The notes beneath the pieces are model-generated. The model saw nothing but the letters and a program-made list of their open reading frames with translations, searched no databases and was not told the DNA's origin. From Streptomyces sp. PTY087I2 (GTDB taxonomy: Bacteria > Actinomycetota > Actinomycetes > Streptomycetales > Streptomycetaceae), in assembly GCF_001687325.1 (NCBI RefSeq), contig NZ_LZRD01000015.1, positions 1 through 64,000 of the forward strand: a stretch of 64,000 nucleotides of DNA, written 5' to 3'. Shown in pieces: positions 26,097-33,567 of the stretch. The position numbers and the translations under genes are program-made. How positions within the stretch are numbered: the stretch's first letter is position 1; each line of letters opens with the position of its first letter.

Positions 26097-27233
26097 ATGA
26101 CAGGCCGCTCAGAACCGCCGGACGGCCCGCCCGAGAACTCCGCGGGCGGCGAGGACGAATACCGCTCGCTCGTCTTCGACGAATCGTTCATCCAGGCTGC
26201 CCGGATGCGGGAGTACTCGGCGCAGGAACGGATGGGCGACCACGCCCGCGCCGTCCGCACCCTGCCCGAGGAGCAGCCACCCGCCCGCGGCCCGGGCGGC
26301 TCCCGGGCCGCCATAGCCCTGGTCGTCCTCATCGCCCTGGCCTTCGCCGTGGCCGTCTACATCGGCTTCCGCAGTCCGTACCCCCAGCCGGCCCCCCGGC
26401 GCGCCGAACCCCTGCGGACCACCGTCATCCCCCTGGCCCCCCGGGGCGCCGTACCGGGCGGATCACCCGAGCAGCTGTACCGCACCGAACCGGTCTCCGG
26501 ATTCCGCACCGGCGCGGAGGGCATCAACTTCCCCGCCGTGAAGCGCACCCAGAACTTCTCCGACAGCCAGATCACCGCCGCGCTCGCCACGGTCAAGGAC
26601 TACCTGGTGGAGTCCTCCCTGAACCCCGACGTCCTCACCGGCTCCGTACGCCGGCCCGTCGAGCACCTCCTCGACCCGGACCAGCGCCCCCAGTTCGAAC
26701 AGAGCCTGAGCGACCCGGCGGACGACGGGAGCCACGCCGCCACCGGCTGGCTGGTCCGCTTCGACCCGGAGCGGGTGGAGCTCGCGGACCCGCAGATCCG
26801 GGTCCAGGGCACCCTCCGCTACGAGGAGGAGGCGGCCGGCGTCCTCGGCGTCGTCTCGGACCACACCTTCACCTACGCCCTGCGCCCTGCGGACAAACCC
26901 CCGCGCGAGGGCGGCGCGTCCCTGTTCACCGTGCGGCGCGAGCTGCACTTCCGCTTCGACCGCGAGGACCTGCGGCTGCACCGCCTGGAGGTGCGCACCG
27001 CCCATGTCCAGGCCGGGCCGCAGTCCTGCTCGGCCGACGCGACCGGAATGCTCCGCCCCCTCCTGGCCGGGGAGAAGGCGGACACCCGCGGCCCCGCCGT
27101 CACCGACCCGTACGCCTCGGGCCCGCCCACGGCGGCCCTGTGCGGGACCCTGGCGGCCGTCAGCCCTTCGACGGCCCCGAGCTCCCCTCCTCCGGGTCCT
27201 GGGGCCGACCGGACGTCCCGCCCCCGCCCGTAG
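26097..27233 (+). CDS. Single-pass membrane protein with extracytoplasmic domain, unknown function
   Basis: 378 residues from ATG 26097, preceded by GGGAGAGAAG. The cytoplasmic N-terminus contains EDEYRSLVFDESFIQAARMREYSAQERM, matching the motif in the preceding gene. A transmembrane helix follows at about residues 63-86 (AAIALVVLIALAFAVAVYIGF), then an extracytoplasmic domain of about 260 residues that I do not recognise. It contains one Cys pair candidate (QSCSAD and ALCGTL). An upstream GTG (25992), itself just after TACCCT, would lengthen it by 35 residues. Its 3' end overlaps the convergent M48 protease gene by 74 bp. An envelope role is inferred from topology and neighbourhood. Confidence 0.78.
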   Translation: MTGRSEPPDGPPENSAGGEDEYRSLVFDESFIQAARMREYSAQERMGDHARAVRTLPEEQPPARGPGGSRAAIALVVLIALAFAVAVYIGFRSPYPQPAPRRAEPLRTTVIPLAPRGAVPGGSPEQLYRTEPVSGFRTGAEGINFPAVKRTQNFSDSQITAALATVKDYLVESSLNPDVLTGSVRRPVEHLLDPDQRPQFEQSLSDPADDGSHAATGWLVRFDPERVELADPQIRVQGTLRYEEEAAGVLGVVSDHTFTYALRPADKPPREGGASLFTVRRELHFRFDREDLRLHRLEVRTAHVQAGPQSCSADATGMLRPLLAGEKADTRGPAVTDPYASGPPTAALCGTLAAVSPSTAPSSPPPGPGADRTSRPRP

Positions 27234-28269
27234 CGGAACCGCCGCCGGAGCCGCCGGTGAACTTGTCGCGCAGCTTGCCGCCCAGGTCTCCCGCGCCCCC
27301 GGCGATGTCACCGACCAGCTTCATCAGCGGGTCCTTGCTGGTGCGCACCGTGTCCGCGTAGTGCGACGCGGACTCCCGGAACGAGTCGGTCACCGAGGTG
27401 TCCTTGTCCTCGTCGCGCCGGGGGTAGTGGCCGTCCATGATCCGCTGGAACTCGCGGGTCTCCGACCACTTCTTCAGCTCAGCGGCCCGCACGGCGGTGA
27501 ACGGGTGCGTCCGGGGCAGCACATTGAGGATCTTGAGGACGGAGTCGCGGAGGTCGCCGCTCTTCTCGTACTCGTCGGCCTGAGCCAGGAAGGCGTCCAC
27601 ATTCATCTCGTGGAGGTGGTTGCCGCCCGCGATCTTCATCAGACCGCGCATCGAGGCCTGGGTGTCCTGGCCCACCAGCAGCCCGGCCCGGTCCGCGGAC
27701 AGCTCCGACTTGCGGAACCACTCGCGCAGCGCCGTCACGATCGCCATGATCGCCACATTGCCGAGCGGGATCCAGGCGACCTTCACGGCGAGGCTGGTCA
27801 GGAAGAGCAGTATCGTCCGGTACACCGAGTGACCGGAGAGCGCGTGGCCCACCTCGTGGCCCACCACCGCCCGCATCTCCTCCTCGTCGAGCAGCTCGAC
27901 CAGGCCCGTGGTGACCACGATGATCGGCTCGTCCATCCCGATGCACATGGCGTTGGGCTGCGGGTCCTGCTTCACGTACATCGGCGGGACCTTCTCCAGG
28001 TCCAGGATGTAACACGCGTCGCGCAGCATGTCGTTGAGATGGGCGAACTGCGCGTCGCTCACCCGGACGGAATCGGAGAGGAAGAGCAGCCGCAGGCTCC
28101 GCTCCGGGAGCAGCCCGCTGAGCGCCTTGAACACGGTGTCGAACCCGGTCAGCTTGCGCAGGGCGACCAGGGCCGAGCGGTCGGCGGGGTGCTCATAGGC
28201 CCGGGAGGAGATCCCGGGGAATCGCCGGCGCTGCCTGCTCGGCACGTTCTCGTGACTGTTGTCGGTCAT
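27160..28269 (-). CDS. M48 family membrane metalloprotease
   Basis: 369-residue zinc protease. VGHEVGHALSGH holds the HExxH zinc site, and ELSADRAGLL downstream supplies the third ligand Glu. Flanking hydrophobic helices (YRTILLFLTSLAVKVAWIPLGNVAIMAIV) indicate membrane anchoring, as in HtpX-like proteins. The C-terminal ~50 residues are Gly/Ser-rich low complexity. Start ATG 28269 (MTDNSHENV) is preferred over an in-frame start at 28314, since GGGGG precedes it at usable spacing. It converges on the 26097 gene, and its last 24 codons overlap that gene's 3' end. Substrate unknown. Confidence 0.88.
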   Translation of the reverse strand: MTDNSHENVPSRQRRRFPGISSRAYEHPADRSALVALRKLTGFDTVFKALSGLLPERSLRLLFLSDSVRVSDAQFAHLNDMLRDACYILDLEKVPPMYVKQDPQPNAMCIGMDEPIIVVTTGLVELLDEEEMRAVVGHEVGHALSGHSVYRTILLFLTSLAVKVAWIPLGNVAIMAIVTALREWFRKSELSADRAGLLVGQDTQASMRGLMKIAGGNHLHEMNVDAFLAQADEYEKSGDLRDSVLKILNVLPRTHPFTAVRAAELKKWSETREFQRIMDGHYPRRDEDKDTSVTDSFRESASHYADTVRTSKDPLMKLVGDIAGGAGDLGGKLRDKFTGGSGGGSATGGGGTSGRPQDPEEGSSGPSKG

Positions 28270-28380
28270 GGATGGCCCCCTGTTCGTACGAGACGTTGCT
28301 CGTCCCCCGGACACATGCCAGCGTATGCGCTGGCGCTACGGTGTGCGGGGGGCTGTGGATAACTTTGAGGAGCGCCCGAA

Positions 28381-28533
28381 ATGCCGCACACCGCCGTACT
28401 GCTCGCCGCCGCGTCCCAGGAGCAGGGACCGGGCGCCACCCTCCGGATCGTGCTGCTCGTCTCGATCCTCGGAGCGGTGCTGCTCGCCTGGTTCCTGCTG
28501 CGTGGATACCGCAACGACGACAACAACGACTGA
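28381..28533 (+). CDS. Small single-pass membrane protein (50 aa)
   Basis: ATG 28381 follows GAGGAG at proper spacing. Residues 1-20 are polar/Ala-rich, about 21-42 form one transmembrane helix (LRIVLLVSILGAVLLAWFLL), and the tail GYRNDDNND is acidic. It is divergent from the M48 gene and lies 84 bp before a second small membrane protein with similar layout. No function can be assigned; it could be an auxiliary subunit of a neighbouring membrane protein. Confidence 0.7.
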   Translation: MPHTAVLLAAASQEQGPGATLRIVLLVSILGAVLLAWFLLRGYRNDDNND

Positions 28534-28617
28534 GTCGCCGTGAGCGTGCCCGAGGCTCCCGCATACGATGGCCCCGACGTCTTCCTTCCGACTCACGATC
28601 GATAGGTCCTGCCGAAG

Positions 28618-28779
28618 ATGAGCCTCACGAGCACCACTCACCAGCTGGTCACTCTCGCCTCCGGCGGCGAGGGCGGCGGCAACCACGAAAGCCTCAATCC
28701 CTACTTCGTCGGCGCCGGGGCCTTCGTCGCGCTGATGCTCCTCCTGTTCATCACCATCAGCTTCAACCGCGACCGCTGA
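28618..28779 (+). CDS. Small single-pass membrane protein (53 aa)
   Basis: ATG 28618 to TGA 28779. A polar Gly-rich N-terminus with NHESLNPYFVG precedes one transmembrane helix (about residues 31-49, VGAGAFVALMLLLFITISF), ending NRDR. The upstream site is weak (GGTCCTGCCGAAG). It ends 38 bp before nadD. The positive-inside rule puts the C-terminus in the cytoplasm. Function unknown. Confidence 0.68.
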   Translation: MSLTSTTHQLVTLASGGEGGGNHESLNPYFVGAGAFVALMLLLFITISFNRDR

Positions 28780-28817
28780 GCCGGGGGCGTACAGCTGTGC
28801 CAGTAGGCTCTGCACGC

Positions 28818-29435
28818 ATGGGAGAGCAGGAAGTGCCTACCGGCCCCGGCAAGCGCCGTATCGGCGTGATGGGCGGGACATTCGACCCGATCCACCATGG
28901 ACACCTGGTGGCGGCCAGTGAAGTGGCCGCCCAGTTCCATCTGGACGAGGTCGTCTTCGTCCCGACCGGGCAGCCGTGGCAGAAGAGCCACAAGAAGGTC
29001 TCCCCGGCCGAGGACCGTTATCTGATGACGGTCATCGCCACCGCGTCCAACCCGCAGTTCTCCGTCAGCCGCAGTGACATCGACCGTGGCGGACCGACGT
29101 ACACCATCGATACGCTGCGGGACCTGCGTGAGGTCCACGGCGACGCGGACCTCTTCTTCATCACCGGCGCCGACGCGTTGTCCCAGATCCTCACCTGGCG
29201 CGACGCGGAGGAGCTGTTCTCGCTCTCCCACTTCATCGGTGTGACCCGCCCGGGTCACGTGCTCACGGACGACGGACTGCCCGAGGGCGGTGTCTCCCTC
29301 GTGGAGGTGCCCGCGCTGGCGATCTCGTCCACGGACTGCCGTGAGAGGGTCGCGCAGGGGGAGCCGGTCTGGTACCTGGTGCCGGACGGCGTGGTCCGCT
29401 ACATCGACAAGCGCCAGCTGTACCGCGGCGAATGA
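28818..29435 (+). CDS. nadD: Nicotinate-nucleotide adenylyltransferase
   Basis: NAD synthesis enzyme joining ATP and nicotinate mononucleotide, 205 residues. GVMGGTFDPIHHGHLVAA carries the HxGH nucleotidyltransferase motif, and ISSTDCRERVAQG is the ISSTxIR-type C-terminal motif, here with Asp-Cys in place of the usual residues. The GADALSQILTWRD segment binds substrate. TAGGCT at 28804-28809 lies 8 nt before ATG 28818, with no Shine-Dalgarno, so a leaderless mRNA is plausible. It is followed within 20 bp by the LCP-like gene. Confidence 0.94.
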   Translation: MGEQEVPTGPGKRRIGVMGGTFDPIHHGHLVAASEVAAQFHLDEVVFVPTGQPWQKSHKKVSPAEDRYLMTVIATASNPQFSVSRSDIDRGGPTYTIDTLRDLREVHGDADLFFITGADALSQILTWRDAEELFSLSHFIGVTRPGHVLTDDGLPEGGVSLVEVPALAISSTDCRERVAQGEPVWYLVPDGVVRYIDKRQLYRGE

Positions 29436-29454
29436 GCCACGGAAAGGGGCACCG

Positions 29455-31263
29455 GTGAACGACCGACAGAACCCGTACGACCCGTACTACCAGGAGCCGC
29501 AGATCGTCGGCTACGACGCGTACGGGCAGCCGGTCTACCAGCAGCAGGGGCAGCAGCAGAGCTACCAGCCGTACGACCAGCAGGGCCAGGGCCACGACCC
29601 CTACGCCGCCCAGCAGGGCCAGGGCCACCAGACCCAGGACACGACCGGTTACGGCTACGGCTACGACGCGTACGGCAACCCCCAGCAGCAGGGCTACGAC
29701 CCGTACGCCACCGGTCAGCAGGGTCAGCAGCAAGGCCACCAGCAGGGCCAGGCGCCGCAGGGCCAGGGCGGCGGCCAGGGGTACGGCTACGGCTCGTACA
29801 CCGACTACGGCTACGCCACCGGGCAGCAGCCCGCCGCGGTCGACACCGGCGAGCACTGGAGCATCCCGCAGCAGGGCGCCGCCCCCGCACCGGAACAGGC
29901 CCCGCGGCAGAACCCCGTACAGCAGTCACCCGTACAGCACTCGCCGCAGGAGGCCGGGCCGGAGGCGGAGGCCGATGCCGGGCTTCCCGGGCAGCGCAAG
30001 CCCGCCCCCGACTACCGCACCGAGCAGTTCTCGTTCATCGAGGAGCCCGACGAGGACTCCGAAGACGTCATCGACTGGCTGAAGTTCACCGAGAGCCGCA
30101 GCGAGCGGCGCGAGGAGGCCCGGCGCAAGGGCCGCAACCGCATGGTCGCCCTGATAGTCGTCGCCGTTCTCGTCGTCGTCGGCGGGGCCGGCTATCTGTG
30201 GTCCGCCGACATGATTCCGGGCCTGTCCGGACCGGACGAGAAGAAGGCCGTCGCCGCCGGGGCCCAGCAGCGCGACATGATCGTGGTGCATCTGCACGAC
30301 ACAAAGAAGGGCGGCACCTCGACGGCGCTGCTCGTCGACAACGCCACCACCAAGCAGGGCACCACCGTCCTGCTGCCCAACTCCCTCGCCGTCGCGGGCG
30401 ACGACGGGACCACCACCACGCTCGGCAAGTCCGTCGAGGACGACGGCAGGACCGGCACCCGGGAGTCGATCGACACCCTCCTGGGCACCCGGATCACCGG
30501 CACCTGGCGGCTGGACACCCCGTACCTGGAGAACCTCGTCGAGCTGGTCGGCAACATCGAGGTCGACACCGACACCGAGGTGCCCGCCGCGAAGAAGGGC
30601 GAATCGGCCCTGGTGAACAAGGGCGAGGCCCAGACCCTCAGCGGCCCGATGGCCGTCGCGTACGCCACCTACCGCGCGCAGGGCGAGCCCGAGGCCAAGC
30701 AGCTGGCCCGCTTCGGCGAGGTCATGCGGGCCACGCTGCGCAAGATCTCCGAGGACCCCAAGGCCGCCACCGTCACCATCGAGACGCTGCTCCAGGTGCT
30801 CGACCCGTCGCTGCCCGAGAAGGACCTCGGGGCCTCGCTCGCCAAGCTGGCCTCGCGGGCCAAGGTCGGCGACTACAAGACGGTCCTGCTGCCGGCCCAG
30901 GAGGACGGCACGCTCACCGAGGCGGACACCCGCGGCGTCGTCAAGGACATCCTCGGCGGCACGGTGAAGGCCCCCGAGGAGGGCGCTCCGCTCCGGGTCG
31001 CCGTCCGCAACGCCACCGGCAACCAGAACGCCGCGGAGGCCGCCCGGGTCCAGCTGGTCAACGGCGGTTACGCCTTCGTGGACAGCGGCAAGGCCGCGGC
31101 AGAGGCGTCGTCCGTCGTGCTCTACCGGTCCGCGGAGGACAAGGAGAAGGCCGTCGAGGTGGCCAAGACCCTGGGTCTTGCCGCGGGCGACGTGAAGAAG
31201 GGCGAGCCGGCCGCCAACGCCGACGTGTCCGCGGTCCTCGGCCAGGACTACAAGGTCCAGTAG
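29455..31263 (+). CDS. LCP (LytR-CpsA-Psr)-like membrane protein with LytR_C domain
   Basis: 602 residues. The N-terminal ~190 are a Tyr/Gln/Gly/Pro repeat (YGQ, QQGQ, YDPY units), then an acidic linker and one transmembrane helix (about 231-250). The extracytoplasmic part has an LCP-like stretch (about 270-420: LLVDNATTKQGTTVLLPNSLAV, LVELVGNIEVDTDTEV) and a C-terminal LytR_C domain (about 515-600, LRVAVRNATGNQNAAEAARVQL). LCP enzymes attach teichoic acids and related glycopolymers to peptidoglycan; here the usual PRD Arg-Asp reads PNS, so activity is doubtful. GTG 29455 follows GGAAAGGGG. The teichoic acid cluster lies 8 kb upstream. Confidence 0.75.
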   Translation: MNDRQNPYDPYYQEPQIVGYDAYGQPVYQQQGQQQSYQPYDQQGQGHDPYAAQQGQGHQTQDTTGYGYGYDAYGNPQQQGYDPYATGQQGQQQGHQQGQAPQGQGGGQGYGYGSYTDYGYATGQQPAAVDTGEHWSIPQQGAAPAPEQAPRQNPVQQSPVQHSPQEAGPEAEADAGLPGQRKPAPDYRTEQFSFIEEPDEDSEDVIDWLKFTESRSERREEARRKGRNRMVALIVVAVLVVVGGAGYLWSADMIPGLSGPDEKKAVAAGAQQRDMIVVHLHDTKKGGTSTALLVDNATTKQGTTVLLPNSLAVAGDDGTTTTLGKSVEDDGRTGTRESIDTLLGTRITGTWRLDTPYLENLVELVGNIEVDTDTEVPAAKKGESALVNKGEAQTLSGPMAVAYATYRAQGEPEAKQLARFGEVMRATLRKISEDPKAATVTIETLLQVLDPSLPEKDLGASLAKLASRAKVGDYKTVLLPAQEDGTLTEADTRGVVKDILGGTVKAPEEGAPLRVAVRNATGNQNAAEAARVQLVNGGYAFVDSGKAAAEASSVVLYRSAEDKEKAVEVAKTLGLAAGDVKKGEPAANADVSAVLGQDYKVQ

Positions 31264-31269
31264 CCCGCC

Positions 31270-31293
31270 CGGGGCCGCCGACCGGCGGCCCCG
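31270..31293 (+). terminator. GC-rich hairpin after the LCP-like gene
   Basis: CGGGGCCGCCG (31270-31280) pairs with CGGCGGCCCCG (31283-31293), leaving a very small loop that would open to four or more bases in practice. It lies 7 nt after the stop and before rsfS. Confidence 0.5.
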
Positions 31294-31404
31294 AGGCGGC
31301 GGCCGGCGGCGGCCCGCGGCCCCGGGCGGCGAAACGCAGTAAGGCGCTGTCGGCGGTCCGTGAGACCCTAGAGGTCGTATCCGACCGCCGACGAAAGCCT
31401 GCAT

Positions 31405-31836
31405 GTGACCGCCACGGACCGCTCCATCGAGCTCATCAACGCCGCCGCCCAGGCGGCCGCCGACCGGCTCGCGCACGACATCATCGCCTACGACGTCAGC
31501 GATGTGCTGTCGATCACCGACGCCTTCCTGCTGGCCTCGGCCCCCAACGACCGCCAGGTCAAGTCGATCGTCGACGAGATCGAGGAGCGGCTCCAGAAGG
31601 AGCTCGGCGCCAAGCCGGTGCGCCGCGAGGGCGACCGCGACGCCCGCTGGATCCTCCTCGACTACGTCGACATCGTCATCCACGTCCAGCACAGCGAGGA
31701 GCGCGTCTTCTACGCGCTGGAGCGCCTGTGGAAGGACTGCCCGGAGATCGCCCTCCCCGAGGACGCGATCAAGACCCGCGGCAAGGCCGAGGAGCACGCA
31801 CAGCTCAACGGCGGCACGGAAGGTGACCAGAGCTGA
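31405..31836 (+). CDS. rsfS: Ribosome silencing factor RsfS
   Basis: 143 residues, the family length. RsfS binds L14 and blocks subunit joining in starvation or stationary phase. It shows LAHDIIAYDVSDVLSITDAFLLASAPNDRQ in the N-terminal half and RREGDRDARWILLDYVDIVIHV in the second, both diagnostic. Start GTG 31405. Its TGA overlaps the CTG start of the next gene, implying coupled translation. Confidence 0.94.
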   Translation: MTATDRSIELINAAAQAAADRLAHDIIAYDVSDVLSITDAFLLASAPNDRQVKSIVDEIEERLQKELGAKPVRREGDRDARWILLDYVDIVIHVQHSEERVFYALERLWKDCPEIALPEDAIKTRGKAEEHAQLNGGTEGDQS

Positions 31837-32486
31837 ACGGCAGCAAGAGCGGCAAGGGCCGCAGAATCGTCCTCTGGCGGCACGGCCAGACGGCGTGGAA
31901 CCTGGAGCGCCGCTTCCAGGGCTCCACGGACATCGAGCTGACCGAGGCCGGCGTCCAGCAGGCCCGCCGCGCCGCCCGGCTGCTCGCCTCGCTGAAGCCG
32001 GACGCCATCGTGGCCTCCGACCTCCGGCGGGCGGCGGCCACGGCCGCCGAGCTCTCCGCCGTCAGCGGCCTCACCGTCGCCCACGACGCGGCACTCCGTG
32101 AGACGTACGCGGGCGAGTGGCAGGGGCTGACGCACCAGGAGATCGTCGAGCGCCACGGCGAGCAGTACGCCGCCTGGAAGCGCGGCGAGCCCGTGCGCCG
32201 GGGCGGCGGCGAGCTGGAGACCGAGGTCGCCGACCGGGCGGCTCCGGTCGTTCTGGAGCACGCCGAGAAGCTTCCGGACGACGGCACGCTCGTCGTCGTC
32301 AGCCACGGCGGCACGATCAGGACGACGATCGGCCGGCTGCTGGGCCTGGAGGCGCACCACTGGGAGTCGCTCGGCGGGCTGTCCAACTGCTGCTGGTCCG
32401 TCCTCGGGGAGGGCGCGCGCGGCTGGCGCCTGCTGGAGCACAACGCCGGCACGCTCCCGGAGCCGGTGCTCGGCGACGACGACTAG
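31833..32486 (+). CDS. Histidine phosphatase / phosphoglycerate mutase family protein (CTG start)
   Basis: 217 residues if started at CTG 31833. The catalytic RHGQT (His17) lies at 31878-31892. An in-frame stop (TGA 31824-31826) leaves no ATG, GTG or TTG before it; the first canonical start, GTG 32010, would delete the phosphohistidine. GGAAGGTGA just upstream of CTG is a good ribosome binding site, and the CTGA overlap with rsfS supports coupling. The second active-site motif is VVVSHGGTIR. Broad-specificity phosphatase is more likely than glycolytic mutase, given the short length and solitary context next to rsfS. Substrate unknown. Confidence 0.82.
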   Translation: MNGSKSGKGRRIVLWRHGQTAWNLERRFQGSTDIELTEAGVQQARRAARLLASLKPDAIVASDLRRAAATAAELSAVSGLTVAHDAALRETYAGEWQGLTHQEIVERHGEQYAAWKRGEPVRRGGGELETEVADRAAPVVLEHAEKLPDDGTLVVVSHGGTIRTTIGRLLGLEAHHWESLGGLSNCCWSVLGEGARGWRLLEHNAGTLPEPVLGDDD

Positions 32487-32635
32487 GGCCTGCCGGGCGG
32501 CCGTTCGGCGGCCGTCGGGAGGCCGTTCGCGGGCCGTCCCCGGGCGGCCCCGGCCGGATTTCACTTTCCGGCCGGTCGCAGGCTAAAGTTCATCTTGTTC
32601 GCAGCGCGGAAACGCAGGGAAACACAGCGAACAGC

Positions 32636-32708
32636 GGGGCTATAGCTCAGTTGGTAGAGCGCCTGCATGGCATGCAGGAGGTCAGGAGTTCAATTCTCCT
32701 TAGCTCCA
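32636..32708 (+). tRNA. tRNA-Ala (anticodon GGC), copy 1
   Basis: 73-nt cloverleaf. Acceptor GGGGCTA pairs with TAGCTCC and contains the G3-U70 alanine identity pair. The D arm is GCTC/GAGC, the anticodon stem CCTGC/GCAGG, and the loop ATGGCAT gives anticodon GGC at 32669-32671. The T arm is AGGAG/CTCCT. CCA is not encoded beyond the discriminator A. A hairpin terminator follows. Identical to the copy at 33444. Confidence 0.97.
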
Positions 32709-32715
32709 CAATCAG

Positions 32716-32743
32716 GATCCCGTCCCCATCAGGGGGCGGGATC
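32716..32743 (+). terminator. Terminator after tRNA-Ala copy 1
   Basis: 12-bp stem with one G-U (32716-32727 with 32732-32743), ATCA loop, followed by TCTTCTG, 7 nt after the tRNA. Confidence 0.8.
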
Positions 32744-32849
32744 TTCTGCATGGAGGGGACGGAGGGCGCCGAGCGGGCTGCCCCTCTTGCGGGGCCATGG
32801 CAGAATCGGAACGCCGGAGGGGGCGACGTACCGATCGGGAGGGAGCGCG

Positions 32850-33038
32850 ATGCCTGCGAGTCGCGAACACGTCCCCGACCAGCGCCTTGTCGCCGCCTCG
32901 CCCCCCGGCCCCGTAACGTCCGACGTTCGATCCCGTCTCGGCTGTCCGTCCTGCGGTTCGTCCCATGTCGCCCAGGTCCTGGGTGACAACGGAGGGGTCT
33001 CCTACGTGTGCACGGCCTGCGGCCACAGCTGGAGCTGA
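32850..33038 (+). CDS. Small zinc-ribbon-like protein (62 aa)
   Basis: ATG 32850 follows GGGAGGGA. A polar N-terminal half precedes a zinc-ribbon-like pair of CxxC knuckles: CPSCGSSHVAQVLGDNGG then CTACGHSWS. This resembles the first metal-binding unit of transcription-factor or L37Ae-type ribbons. It lies between two tRNA-Ala genes and just before another Cys-rich small gene. Function unknown; nucleic-acid or protein binding is likely. Confidence 0.72.
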   Translation: MPASREHVPDQRLVAASPPGPVTSDVRSRLGCPSCGSSHVAQVLGDNGGVSYVCTACGHSWS

Positions 33039-33041
33039 CTG

Positions 33042-33275
33042 ATGGGTGCACACAGGCGTAAATGCGACTGGTGCGGCAGCGGTACGCCCATCGTCAGGGA
33101 CATGGACCCGGTCAACGCGGAGTACCAGTACTGGTGCGAGGAATGCGCACGGGCGCTGATCATAAAAGGCGACCCCATCGAGACCTACCGGGAACTGGAG
33201 GGGGAGCCGATCTACGGGCGGCTCCTGGAGGAGCACTGCACCCTGAAGCGCTTCTACTCCTTCGCGACCGCCTGA
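33042..33275 (+). CDS. Small Cys-rich protein (77 aa)
   Basis: ATG 33042, 3 nt after the previous stop, so probably coupled. Two CxxC pairs (KCDWCGSG and WCEECAR) suggest one zinc site; a further single Cys sits in EEHCTLKRF. The C-terminal half is helical and charged (DPIETYRELEGEPIYGRLLEEH). No family recognised. It may act with the zinc-ribbon protein upstream. Confidence 0.72.
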   Translation: MGAHRRKCDWCGSGTPIVRDMDPVNAEYQYWCEECARALIIKGDPIETYRELEGEPIYGRLLEEHCTLKRFYSFATA

Positions 33276-33374
33276 TCCAGGACCGTACGGCTCGCGACCT
33301 GTAGCCGTCTGACCTGCGGCTGAGGGGCGAACGCCCTGGATGATTCGGGCGTATCGGTGCAGACCGGAAACGAT

Positions 33375-33403
33375 TTGGTGAAGCACCGGGGGGACCGTGT
33401 AAT
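33375..33403 (+). promoter_or_regulatory. Promoter for tRNA-Ala copy 2
   Basis: TTGGTG (33375-33380), 17-bp spacer, TGTAAT (33398-33403); predicted start about 35 nt before the mature tRNA end. Confidence 0.6.
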
Positions 33404-33443
33404 GTTCTCGATGTCGCCAGGGAAACCGGGCGGCAAGCAGCAA

Positions 33444-33516
33444 GGGGCTATAGCTCAGTTGGTAGAGCGCCTGCATGGCATGCAGGAGGTCAGGAGTTCA
33501 ATTCTCCTTAGCTCCA
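33444..33516 (+). tRNA. tRNA-Ala (anticodon GGC), copy 2
   Basis: Identical over all 73 nt to the tRNA at 32636-32708, including the G3-U70 pair and anticodon GGC (33477-33479). It has its own promoter and a 15-bp terminator hairpin. The two copies are direct repeats 808 bp apart. Confidence 0.97.
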
Positions 33517-33526
33517 CAGGATCGAC

Positions 33527-33561
33527 AGAAGCGGGCCACCCGGATCGGGTGGCCCGCTTCT
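33527..33561. terminator. Bidirectional terminator, tRNA-Ala copy 2 / NuoF-like gene
   Basis: Perfect 15-bp arms (33527-33541 and 33547-33561) around GGATC, followed by TCTGTTTC on the plus strand. The convergent minus-strand gene ends at 33568, so it can serve both directions. Confidence 0.85.
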
Positions 33562-33567
33562 TCTGTT

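Noticed and set aside
32010..32486. Short phosphatase starting at GTG 32010
   Set aside because: It would lack the catalytic RHG motif, which is intact upstream in the same frame.
32709..33443. Integrated island between tRNA attachment sites
   Set aside because: The repeats are whole functional tRNAs with their own terminators, and no integrase or phage gene is present; only the weaker cassette idea is kept.
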